Below are positions 1 through 5,455 of a DNA stretch of 5,455 bases, piece after piece. The DNA is from CAZWZG01 sp964638245. GTDB taxonomy: Bacteria > Pseudomonadota > Alphaproteobacteria > Rhodobacterales > Rhodobacteraceae. The notes under the pieces are model-generated. The model saw nothing but the letters and a program-made list of their open reading frames with translations. It did no database searches and was not told the origin of the DNA. The position numbers and the translations under genes were made by a program. Numbering within the stretch: the stretch's first letter is position 1; each line of letters opens with the position of its first letter. The DNA lies in the NCBI GenBank assembly GCA_964638245.1, contig CAZWZG010000182.1, positions 1-5,455 of the forward strand. Direction: 5' to 3'.

Positions 1-731
1 ATGGCAAGATCTTCGAGAGCACAAAGCACTCCGAACGCCTGCACTATTCCGCCGATCAGCTCGACTTCGAAATCCCCTACACCGTCGAAGAACTCGATGC
101 GGCCAAGGACGCGGTCCTCAAGGCCAACGGCTTCGAAAACGCCTATGTCCGCCCCGTCGCCTGGCGCGGCTCGGGCGAAGACATGGGTGTCTCATCGCTA
201 AAAAACCCGGTCAGAACGGCGATCGCTTGTTGGGAGTGGGGCAACTATTACGGTGACGCGAAGTTCAAAGGTGCCAAGCTGGATATCAGCAAGTGGAAGC
301 GCCCGTCGCCTGAGACGATCCCGCATTCGGCCAAGGCCGCAGGCCTTTATATGATCTGCACGCTCTCCAAGCACGCCGCCGAACGCAAAGGATGCTCGGA
401 CGCCATGATGTTCGACTACCGCGGCTATGTTGCCGAAGCGACCGGCGCGAACATCTTCTTCGTGAAGGACGGCGAAGTGCATACGCCAGACCCCGACTGC
501 ATCCTGAACGGCATCACGCGCCAGACCGTGATCGGCATGCTCAAAGAGCGTCAGGTCAAGGTCCACGAGCGCCACATCATGCCCGAGGAACTCGAAAGCT
601 TCGAACAGTGCTGGCTCACAGGAACGGCCGCCGAGGTGACCCCGGTCGGACAGATCGGCGATTGGAACTTCGAGGTCGGCGCGCTGACCCGCGAAATCGC
701 GGAAGGCTACGAAACCCTGGTCCGCTCCTGA
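1..731 (+). CDS. ilvE: Branched-chain amino acid aminotransferase, 5' end missing
   Basis: This is a fold-type IV PLP enzyme that moves the amino group between glutamate and the keto acids of leucine, isoleucine and valine in the cytoplasm. The reading frame is already open at base 3 and runs 242 codons to TGA at 729-731. The family is usually near 290 residues, so roughly the first 45 are outside the window. The visible part begins GKIFESTKHSERLHYSA and contains YVRPVAWRGSGEDMGVS, both typical of IlvE. The expected PLP-binding lysine is in HSAKAAG (about visible residue 111). YVAEATGANIFFV, NGITRQTVIGML and GTAAEVTPVG are the usual cofactor-binding segments. An ATG at 183 lies inside the conserved region and is not the real start. 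The amino acid exporter downstream has the same orientation. The family is secure; the exact member (IlvE rather than a D-amino acid aminotransferase relative) is very likely from the motifs. Confidence 0.93.
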   Translation, partial: GKIFESTKHSERLHYSADQLDFEIPYTVEELDAAKDAVLKANGFENAYVRPVAWRGSGEDMGVSSLKNPVRTAIACWEWGNYYGDAKFKGAKLDISKWKRPSPETIPHSAKAAGLYMICTLSKHAAERKGCSDAMMFDYRGYVAEATGANIFFVKDGEVHTPDPDCILNGITRQTVIGMLKERQVKVHERHIMPEELESFEQCWLTGTAAEVTPVGQIGDWNFEVGALTREIAEGYETLVRS

Positions 732-743
732 TCCGTGCAGAGA

Positions 744-800
744 GGGGGCGCTGCCCCCGCTCCTTCGGAGCCCCCCGGGATATTTCCGGCCAGATGAAGG
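744..800 (+). repeat. GC-rich intergenic hairpin motif of Rhodobacteraceae type
   Basis: Between ilvE and the exporter gene, GGGGGC (744-749) can pair with GCCCCC at 753-758 across a 3-base loop. A second small stem follows, CTCC (760-763) with GGAG (767-770). GGGGGC could instead pair with a second GCCCCC at 770-775, so two mutually exclusive folds are possible. After the stems comes a GGGATATTTCCGGCCAGATGAAG-like tail (777-799). I recall closely similar elements scattered between genes in Rhodobacteraceae genomes; this is from memory and was not searched. No T-run follows the stems, so it is not a classic intrinsic terminator. Its role is unknown; attenuation, mRNA 3'-end stabilisation or simple repeat spread are all possible. 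Confidence 0.5.
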
Positions 801-801
801 A
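797..801 (+). promoter_or_regulatory. Ribosome binding site that supports the GTG start of the exporter
   Basis: AAGGA lies 8 bases upstream of the GTG at 810. It overlaps the end of the hairpin motif (AGATGAAG), so the repeat appears to supply part of the translation signal. This supports the GTG start, which also gives a protein beginning directly before the first membrane segment as expected for the family. Confidence 0.6.
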
Positions 802-809
802 CGGCATCC

Positions 810-1421
810 GTGACTGATCTTGCAGCAATCGCGGCGGCCTTTCTTGTCGTCACCGTCACACCGGGACCGGCCAATATTGGTTGTGCCACGGTAGCCATGA
901 AAGCAGGGCGTGGACCGGGCGTTCTTTTCGCCATCGGCCTGACCCTTGGCATGCTGGCTTGGGGGCTGGTCGCCATCACCGGCATGGGCGCAATCCTGCA
1001 AACCTCCGCCGTCGCGCTGGCCGCGTTAAAAATCGTCGGCGGCGCGTACCTGCTTTGGCTGGCCTACCAATCGGGGCGCGCCGCCCTCAAAGGCGAAGAG
1101 GCTGCGAAACGTGACCCGGGCAACGGGCTGTGGTTTCGCCGCGGGTTGTTTCTGAATCTTTCAAACCCCAAAGCCGTCATCGCGTGGATGGCTGCGCTGT
1201 CCATGGGATTTGCCGGTGGCGAAGGAACGGCACAGCTGATCGCGGCTTTCGTGATGTGCATGGCCATCGGCACGGCGAACTATTTCGCACACGCCCTGCT
1301 TTTTTCGTTACCCGGCGCCATGGCCGCCTACCGCCGCGCAGGGCGCTGGATCAACGGGGCGGTCGCGGCCCTATTCAGCGCTGGGGGCTTTGGCCTGATC
1401 CGCTCGGCGTTTGCGCGATAA
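810..1421 (+). CDS. LysE/RhtB-family amino acid exporter
   Basis: This is a 203-residue inner-membrane protein of the LysE/RhtB translocator family, which exports amino acids or similar small metabolites, probably with the proton gradient. It starts at GTG with an AAGGA site 8 bases upstream and ends at TAA. The family signature TPGPAN is at residues 17-22 in the first membrane segment. A long hydrophobic stretch covers about 38-60, followed by LKIVGGAYLLWLAYQ (73-87), which is typical of the family. The charged cytoplasmic loop (about 90-112) leads to LNLSNPKA (115-122), the second family hallmark. Two or three more hydrophobic segments follow (about 123-135, 141-168 and 182-198), giving about six in total. 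Length is normal at about 200-210 residues. The substrate cannot be read from the sequence. Its place 78 bases after ilvE fits release of excess branched-chain amino acids, but that is inference. Confidence 0.92.
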   Translation: MTDLAAIAAAFLVVTVTPGPANIGCATVAMKAGRGPGVLFAIGLTLGMLAWGLVAITGMGAILQTSAVALAALKIVGGAYLLWLAYQSGRAALKGEEAAKRDPGNGLWFRRGLFLNLSNPKAVIAWMAALSMGFAGGEGTAQLIAAFVMCMAIGTANYFAHALLFSLPGAMAAYRRAGRWINGAVAALFSAGGFGLIRSAFAR

Positions 1422-1558
1422 GCGCCCTATCCAAAACGTCGCACCCGTTTTTGTCGACTTGTCCACAGGCAAAGCCAAACACGTCACCTTCGTGTTACAA
1501 AATCTCACTCTACTCGCGCGCGGCAAGGTTGCCATTAGCCACCCAGCAGGAGTGATCG
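1422..1558 (+). promoter_or_regulatory. phoX leader with a weak Pho-box-like direct repeat (1481-1498)
   Basis: This 137-base non-coding gap precedes phoX. ACGTCAC (1481-1487), a 4-base spacer and GTGTTAC (1492-1498) form an 11-base-periodic repeat. Each unit matches the known PhoB unit CTGTCA(C/T) at 5 of 7 positions. A third partial unit, ATCTCAC, sits at 1502-1508 but with a 3-base spacer. PhoX genes are commonly controlled by PhoB under phosphate starvation, so the position 50-75 bases before the start codon is sensible. The match is imperfect and could be chance. GGCAA/TTGCC (1522-1533) is a short inverted repeat in the same leader. AGGAG at 1548-1552, six bases before the ATG, is a good ribosome binding site. 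I see no clear sigma-70 promoter. Confidence 0.3.
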
Positions 1559-3484
1559 ATGAAAGACGTCAACCCCGAAGAATTGTCATTTGATGATTGG
1601 GACGAAAAGAATTTTCCCCGCCCTGAAGTTCAGGATTTCGACCGTGTCGTAGACCGCGCCATCTCGCGCCGTGGTTTCCTCGGCGGTGTTCTGGCCTTTG
1701 GTTCGGGTGCCGCTGTCATGGGCACGGGCGTGCTCAAAGGCACAACCGCCATGGCCCAGCAGATGTCGCGCTTTGCGTTTGACCAACTGCCACCGCAAAC
1801 AGACGGCACCGTCCATGTGCCCGGCGGCTATAACTGGGATGTGCTTGTGCGTTGGGGCGATCCGTTGTTCTCGGACGCACCCGAATGGTCACCGACGGAG
1901 GGAATCCCGGTTGAAGGGTCGACCCGCGTCTTTGGCGAAAACACAGACGGGATGGAGTTGTTCCATCAAGGCGATACCGAGCTTCTGGTCGTGAACTCGG
2001 AATATACCAACCGCCGCACCAACCTGCCCGCAGACCGTGACGGCACGCCGGCCAACGCCGATGACGTTCTGCTCTTACAGAACTTCCAGGGCGTCAGCGT
2101 CATGGAAGTCACTTAAGGCTCGAGCGGCTGGGAAGTGGTCGTCGACAGCCCCTACAACCGCCGCATCCACCACAACACCGAGATGGTCATCGACGGCCCC
2201 GCTGCAGGTCATGACCTGTTGAAAACTGCCGCTGATCCGACCGGAACGGTCGCCCTTGGCACGCACAACAACTGCGGTTCGGGCCGCACGCCTTGGGGCA
2301 CGTATCTGACCTGTGAAGAGAACTTCAACGGCTACTTCGGCTCGACCGCCGAAAGCCACGACGCTCTGCCAGAGGTCAACCAGGCCGGCTTTAAGCGCTA
2401 CGGCGTGGGCATCGACGGCTGGGGTTATGACTATCACAAGTGGGACGCCCGCTATGATGTCTCCCAGAACCCGAACGAGCCGCACCGCCACGGCTATATC
2501 GTGGAAATCGACCCCTGGAACCCGGATGCAACGCCGGTCAAGCACACCGCTCTGGGTCGCTTCAAGCACGAGAACGCCGCTTATGCACTGACCCCCGAAG
2601 GTCAGGTCGTGGTCTACATGGGCGACGACGAACGTGGCGAGTACATGTACAAGTGGGTTTCCCGTGACATCTACGTCCCGGGCGGCGACACCTCGACGCT
2701 TCTGAGCGAAGGTCAGCTGTTTGTGGCCAAGTTCAACGACGATCAAACCGGCATCTGGATCCCGCTGACGCCCGAAGACACCGGCATGACCGAAGCCGAA
2801 ATCGCGATCTTCACGCGTCAGGCCGGGACAGCCGTGTCCGCCACGACCATGGACCGTCCCGAATGGATCGCGGTCAACCCAACGGCGGTCGAGGCCTATT
2901 GCTGCCTCACCAACAACTCCCGCCGGGGCGCGCTCAACGACGATGGTACGGTCCGCACCAACGCCGCGGGTGAGCCAATGATCACCAACGGTCCCAACCC
3001 GCGTGACATCAATCGCTACGGTCAGATCGTGCGTTGGAAGCCGCATAATGACGACCACGGCGCGTCGACATTTGACTGGGATCTCTATGTCATGGTCGGC
3101 AACCCGAGCGTTCATACCGACGGCCTTTATGCCGGTACAGCGAACATGAACGAGGGCAACCTGTTCAACTCGCCCGATGGCATGATGATCGACTCGTCCG
3201 GCCTGATCTGGATCCAGACCGACGGCAACGACGACAACGAAGGCGACTTCCTTGGCAACGGCAACAACCAGATGCTGGCGGGTGACCCGATCACCGGCGA
3301 AATCCGCCGCTTCATGACGGGGCCGAACGGCTGTGAAGTCACCGGCCTCACATGGTCGGCCGACAAGCGCACGATGTTCGTCGGCATCCAGCATCCGGGC
3401 GCACCGTTCCCGGATGGCGAAGGATCGCTGCCGCGGTCTGCAATCATCACGATCAAGCGCGACGACGGCGCGCTCGTAGGCTGA
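1559..3484 (+). pseudogene. phoX: PhoX-family (DUF839) Tat-exported alkaline phosphatase, interrupted by an in-frame TAA
   Basis: PhoX enzymes release phosphate from phosphomonoesters outside the cytoplasm using an iron-calcium cofactor. The frame from ATG 1559 to TGA 3482-3484 is 641 codons, a normal family length, but codon 186 (2114-2116) is TAA. This leaves an N-terminal piece (1559-2116, 185 residues) and a C-terminal open frame in the same phase (after 2116; first later GTG at 2135). The N-terminal piece has a twin-arginine signal, SRRGFLGG with R37 and R38, a hydrophobic stretch, and a likely cleavage after AMA (64-66). The C-terminal part carries the family hallmarks: DSPYNRR, NNCGSGRTPWGTYLTCEE (about 237-254, with a cysteine of the kind that binds iron in characterised PhoX), YIVEIDP, YMGDDERGEYMYKW (about 353-366), RPEWIAVNP, FNSPDGMMID and TWSADKRTMFVGIQHPG. 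No other stop or frameshift is visible, and codon use stays normal after the TAA. A restart at 2135 would make a protein without an export signal. If the TAA is a sequencing error, this is an intact phoX. Confidence 0.88.
2114..2116 (+). other. Premature in-frame TAA stop inside phoX
   Basis: The frame reads ...GVSVMEVT-stop-GSSGWEVVVDSPYNRR..., with family-like sequence on both sides in the same phase. One base change from AAA, GAA, CAA, TCA or similar would create it. TAA is not used for selenocysteine or pyrrolysine in known systems, so recoding is unlikely. The sequence itself shows the stop; its cause (mutation, sequencing error or read-through) is not visible. Confidence 0.95.
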
Positions 3485-3498
3485 TCTTTCGAGAGAAT

Positions 3499-3524
3499 CC
3501 TGCGCGACCCACGGGTCGCGCAGG
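3499..3524. terminator. Hairpin terminator between convergent genes
   Basis: CCTGCGCGACCC (3499-3510) and GGGTCGCGCAGG (3513-3524) form a perfect 12-bp GC-rich inverted repeat. It can fold as an 11-bp stem with a 4-base loop. It begins 14 bases after the phoX stop codon and 26 bases beyond the stop codon of the minus-strand sulfotransferase gene, so it could serve both. Neither side has a strong T-run (the plus side continues GCATCACCATTTC, the minus side ATTCTCTCG). It may therefore act as a weak intrinsic terminator or protect mRNA 3' ends. Confidence 0.7.
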
Positions 3525-3550
3525 GCATCACCATTTCGGGCCAGGGCGTT

Positions 3551-4264
3551 CTAGTCGCCCAGCCGCGATGCCTTGAAATCAATAAGGGCGTAGTCAACGT
3601 CATAGAGCTCTTTGATTTTGGCGACATGCGTCACCGACAAGTCCTTTGACGTGATCCTTTTCACCGATGTGTTCCTGTTTTTCAAAGATGAAGGCAAACT
3701 GGCCCGTTCTTGGATGCGGCTCCATTTGTCGTTCAGGTCGCGTAAGACGATGATGTCATCGACCAGACAGTTACCCTCATTAAAAAGAAAATCGCTCTGG
3801 GGCCTCAGAAACCAGAAGTCCCCTGAAAAAAAATCGTCAGATCCAAATACCTTTTGAGCGGGATCGGTGAGGGCGCGTTCCGTATCTTGCAGGTACTTGT
3901 CCAGAAGACCCGCGGTGTCTGCATCAGCACCACCCAAGCTCGCTTTGACGAACGACCGCTTGCGGATTTTGGGTCCCTGATAATTGAAAAACGAAACAAA
4001 TCGCTCCACTGGATCTCGAACAGTGGCGAACTTGTAGTATGTATCGAAGTGTTCCGCCGTGGCGTACCGATACTTGACGTATTCATGAGCCGTCAAATGG
4101 GCAAGACGCCTCGGCCCAATGCGGGGTTGGTCATTGGAATGCAACAAAAGCGGCGCGCGTTGTTCCCAACTCAAACCGAGGTCCCTGAGGAACGCGTCCT
4201 CCACTGACTGTCCCCCGCATTTCGGCACGTGAACAAAAATGGTCGAATGATGGTGGGAAATCAT
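3551..4264 (-). CDS. Sulfotransferase family protein
   Basis: This 237-residue protein probably transfers sulfate from PAPS to a sugar or other hydroxyl acceptor. FVHVPKCGGQSVEDAF (10-25) matches the 5'-phosphosulfate binding loop of the Sulfotransfer_2-like family, with K15. FATVRDPVERFVSFF (79-93) matches the 3'-phosphate binding segment, with R83 and S91. RPQSDFLF (154-161), LRDLNDKW (174-181) and the C-terminal KELYDVDYALIDF (218-230) are also typical of bacterial members. There is no signal peptide or membrane segment, so it should be cytoplasmic. The ATG at 4264 puts the binding loop close to the N-terminus as usual, and a later start would remove it; only a weak purine stretch (GGATCC) lies upstream. 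Sampled stretches are about 47% GC against about 60% in phoX, which suggests horizontal gain. No polysaccharide, glycan or PAPS-synthesis gene is visible nearby, so the acceptor is unknown. Confidence 0.85.
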   Translation of the reverse strand: MISHHHSTIFVHVPKCGGQSVEDAFLRDLGLSWEQRAPLLLHSNDQPRIGPRRLAHLTAHEYVKYRYATAEHFDTYYKFATVRDPVERFVSFFNYQGPKIRKRSFVKASLGGADADTAGLLDKYLQDTERALTDPAQKVFGSDDFFSGDFWFLRPQSDFLFNEGNCLVDDIIVLRDLNDKWSRIQERASLPSSLKNRNTSVKRITSKDLSVTHVAKIKELYDVDYALIDFKASRLGD

Positions 4265-4683
4265 CTTTTGGATCCGCTACTTGTCTGTCATCCGAGGCTA
4301 GCAGACCGGTACTAGCCCGACAATGTCGCCCCTAGAGCGCTTCGGCACCAAAACTGATATTTGACAATCCATGGTGGCTCTTGGACACGTGAGCATAGGT
4401 TGTCCCACTTCTATGCACGCGGTGGGGGGAAGTAGCGGCCACTTTTTTGAACGTAGCTTGCCACTTCCGGAAGGTGTCGATTGCAATCGGATGAATACTG
4501 GACACGTATGGGCACGCATGGGTGTGGCTACGAGGGTTGGCTTGTAGCTGACGTCATCCTCGATAGCGCGTGAACCATTTGATTGCGGATCTTCTTGTGA
4601 AAAGAAACGTGGGATCCGTTTTTTTCGACGGATAGCGCGATCGAATGCGTACAATTGAAAATCGCTTTGAAAGCAAATCGCAT
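4265..4683. other. Non-coding region with short palindromes and repeats
   Basis: About 420 bases separate the divergent sulfotransferase gene and the exported-protein gene. Open frames here (for example 4298-4654 minus) have no recognisable family, weak start signals and low-complexity basic composition, so I do not call them. Two perfect palindromes lie close together: CTTCCGGAAG (4464-4473) and CGATTGCAATCG (4478-4489). CGACA-A-TGTCG (4318-4328) is another short inverted repeat. Short direct repeats are TGGACACGT (4382-4390 and 4499-4507), GCCACTT (4438-4444 and 4460-4466, 22 bases apart) and GATAGCGCG (4562-4570 and 4631-4639). The region must hold the promoters of both flanking genes. It has no tRNA-like fold, terminal inverted repeats or transposase remnant that I can recognise. 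Confidence 0.5.
4650..4655 (+). promoter_or_regulatory. Possible -10 element for the exported-protein gene
   Basis: TACAAT matches the sigma-70 -10 consensus at 5 of 6 positions and lies 28 bases before the ATG at 4684. No convincing -35 element is present at the right spacing (TTCGAC at 4624-4629 would leave a 20-base spacer). If real, transcription would start near 4662, after the alternative ATG at 4645, and so favour the 4684 start. Confidence 0.25.
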
Positions 4684-5455
4684 ATGTCCATCAAACTCTC
4701 TCTGATCCTCGCTCTTGGGCTCGTGCACCCTGCCCTTGCTCAGTCGCCGGTTCGCGATATCTCAAACCGGCCGGTCGATGCGCATCATCTTGAGAACGCC
4801 ATTGCCTCGCGGACGCTGACATGGCTCACAGGTAGCTCCGCCAACAACGACTACATCTCCGTCGGTCGCATGGCCAATTTTTTTGGCTTCGTGGCCCTGC
4901 GTGTCTCCAGCGGCCAGAGCGTGACCCGTTCTAACGTTGCAAATGACGCACTCACTGTTCTAACGGCCGAACAGCGCGAAACGCTGATTGCGCTCCTCGA
5001 AGAACAAAAGCCAGCCTACCAGATGACGCAATCGGCACGCTTCGCTCTAAACCGCGCCCTCGAAGGCATGTTGGTGGGCGATTCAATCGAACGCGACGCC
5101 TTTGTCGCAATGGGACGCGCATATGGAGCTGCCGAAGCAGAGCTGGGTCGCGTGATAGCTCAGCGACTTGGCGAAGTTGCCCAGACCCTAACGCGCCAAC
5201 AACAGACAGCATTTGACGAGATTCGCACCGCCCACGCCGCCGGCCAAGGCCACCTCGTAGCCCGGGAACGCGTCCGACTTCGCCTTTCCCAAGAGGACAA
5301 ACAGGAACTCGTCAACATCGCGGCACGCCTCATTAGCTGGACCACCGGCACCGAGGCCTTCAACGATTTCGAAGTCGTCGGAAAACCAAGCCAGCATTTT
5401 GGTTTCGTTAGCCTGCGCATCGCCTCCAACCACGGCGTTCAGCGCGGCGCAGTCG
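4684..5455 (+). CDS. Unknown exported protein with internal duplication, 3' end missing
   Basis: The frame is open from ATG 4684 to the window edge (257 codons visible). It begins MSIKLSLILALGLVHPALA followed by QSPV, a clear Sec signal peptide with cleavage after ALA (residue 19), so the mature protein should be periplasmic or secreted. An in-frame ATG at 4645 would add 13 residues, but that would bury the signal in a long charged extension; 4684 is preferred, with GAAAG at 4669-4673 as a weak binding site. Residues 40-85 and 212-257 align without gaps (21 of 46 identical by hand count), sharing R-x3-W-x-TG, ND, VG and FGFV-x-LR. Between them is a mostly helical, charged region with LTAEQ (93-97), LTRQQ (169-173) and LSQED (201-205), loosely like the LTxxQ helices of Spy/CpxP-type periplasmic proteins. 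There are no cysteines and no membrane segment after the signal. I do not recognise the family. The second copy is cut by the edge, so the full protein is likely well over 350 residues. Confidence 0.8.
   Translation, partial: MSIKLSLILALGLVHPALAQSPVRDISNRPVDAHHLENAIASRTLTWLTGSSANNDYISVGRMANFFGFVALRVSSGQSVTRSNVANDALTVLTAEQRETLIALLEEQKPAYQMTQSARFALNRALEGMLVGDSIERDAFVAMGRAYGAAEAELGRVIAQRLGEVAQTLTRQQQTAFDEIRTAHAAGQGHLVARERVRLRLSQEDKQELVNIAARLISWTTGTEAFNDFEVVGKPSQHFGFVSLRIASNHGVQRGAV

Noticed and set aside
198..1001. Minus-strand open frame of 267 codons across ilvE and the exporter start
   Set aside because: It overlaps two clearly recognisable plus-strand genes and the intergenic hairpin, and its translation looks like a shadow of them.
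1451..1463. TTGTC repeated at 1451 and 1459 as a Pho box
   Set aside because: The spacing is 8 bases, not the 11-base period of PhoB sites.
2114..2116. Selenocysteine or pyrrolysine recoding at the internal phoX stop
   Set aside because: Those use TGA and TAG; the codon here is TAA, and the family has no known recoded residue at this place.
2075..3394. Long minus-strand open frame (439 codons) opposite phoX
   Set aside because: It mirrors the codon pattern of the well-supported phoX frame on the plus strand, has a V/A/D/R-rich shadow composition and no recognisable family.
4298..4654. Minus-strand open frame of 118 codons upstream of the sulfotransferase gene
   Set aside because: No family resemblance, no good ribosome binding site, irregular basic composition, and it reaches into the likely promoter of the exported-protein gene.
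4952..5433. Minus-strand open frames of 81-89 codons opposite the exported protein
   Set aside because: The plus-strand frame has a signal peptide and an internal homologous repeat, which are strong evidence of real coding; the antisense frames overlap each other and look like shadows.
1..5455. CRISPR array, tRNA/rRNA gene, insertion sequence, toxin-antitoxin or phage-defence system
   Set aside because: I looked for regularly spaced repeats, tRNA-like sequences, transposase motifs with terminal inverted repeats, and small gene pairs, and saw none.

Overview
The window looks like chromosomal DNA from a Roseobacter-type marine alphaproteobacterium (Rhodobacteraceae). The evidence is high-GC codon use in most genes, protein sequences typical of that group, and a GC-rich hairpin motif ending in 'GCCAGATGAAG' that I recall as common between genes of that family. 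The species cannot be named from the sequence alone.

Left part (1-1421): the 3' end of a branched-chain amino acid aminotransferase gene (ilvE, cut by the window edge) is followed on the same strand by a small LysE/RhtB-type amino acid exporter. The 78-base gap between them holds the hairpin motif and the exporter's ribosome binding site. The middle (1422-3484) holds a leader with a weak Pho-box-like repeat, then a gene for a large Tat-exported alkaline phosphatase of the PhoX (DUF839) family. That gene is interrupted by a single in-frame TAA at codon 186. The reading frame on both sides is intact, so this is a very fresh nonsense mutation, a sequencing error or a read-through case.

Right part (3485-5455): a perfect 12-bp stem hairpin separates phoX from a convergent minus-strand sulfotransferase gene. 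That gene is clearly less GC-rich than its neighbours and was probably acquired by transfer. Next comes about 420 bases with no credible gene but several short palindromes and repeats. The window ends inside a plus-strand gene for an unknown exported protein that carries an internal duplication at a spacing of 172 residues.

Functionally the genes are a mixed set and not one obvious operon: amino acid metabolism and export, phosphate scavenging from organic phosphate in the periplasm, sulfation of an unknown acceptor, and an uncharacterised envelope protein. I found no CRISPR array, tRNA, rRNA, insertion sequence or defence system. The two observations most worth following are the interrupted phoX and the duplicated exported protein at the right edge.
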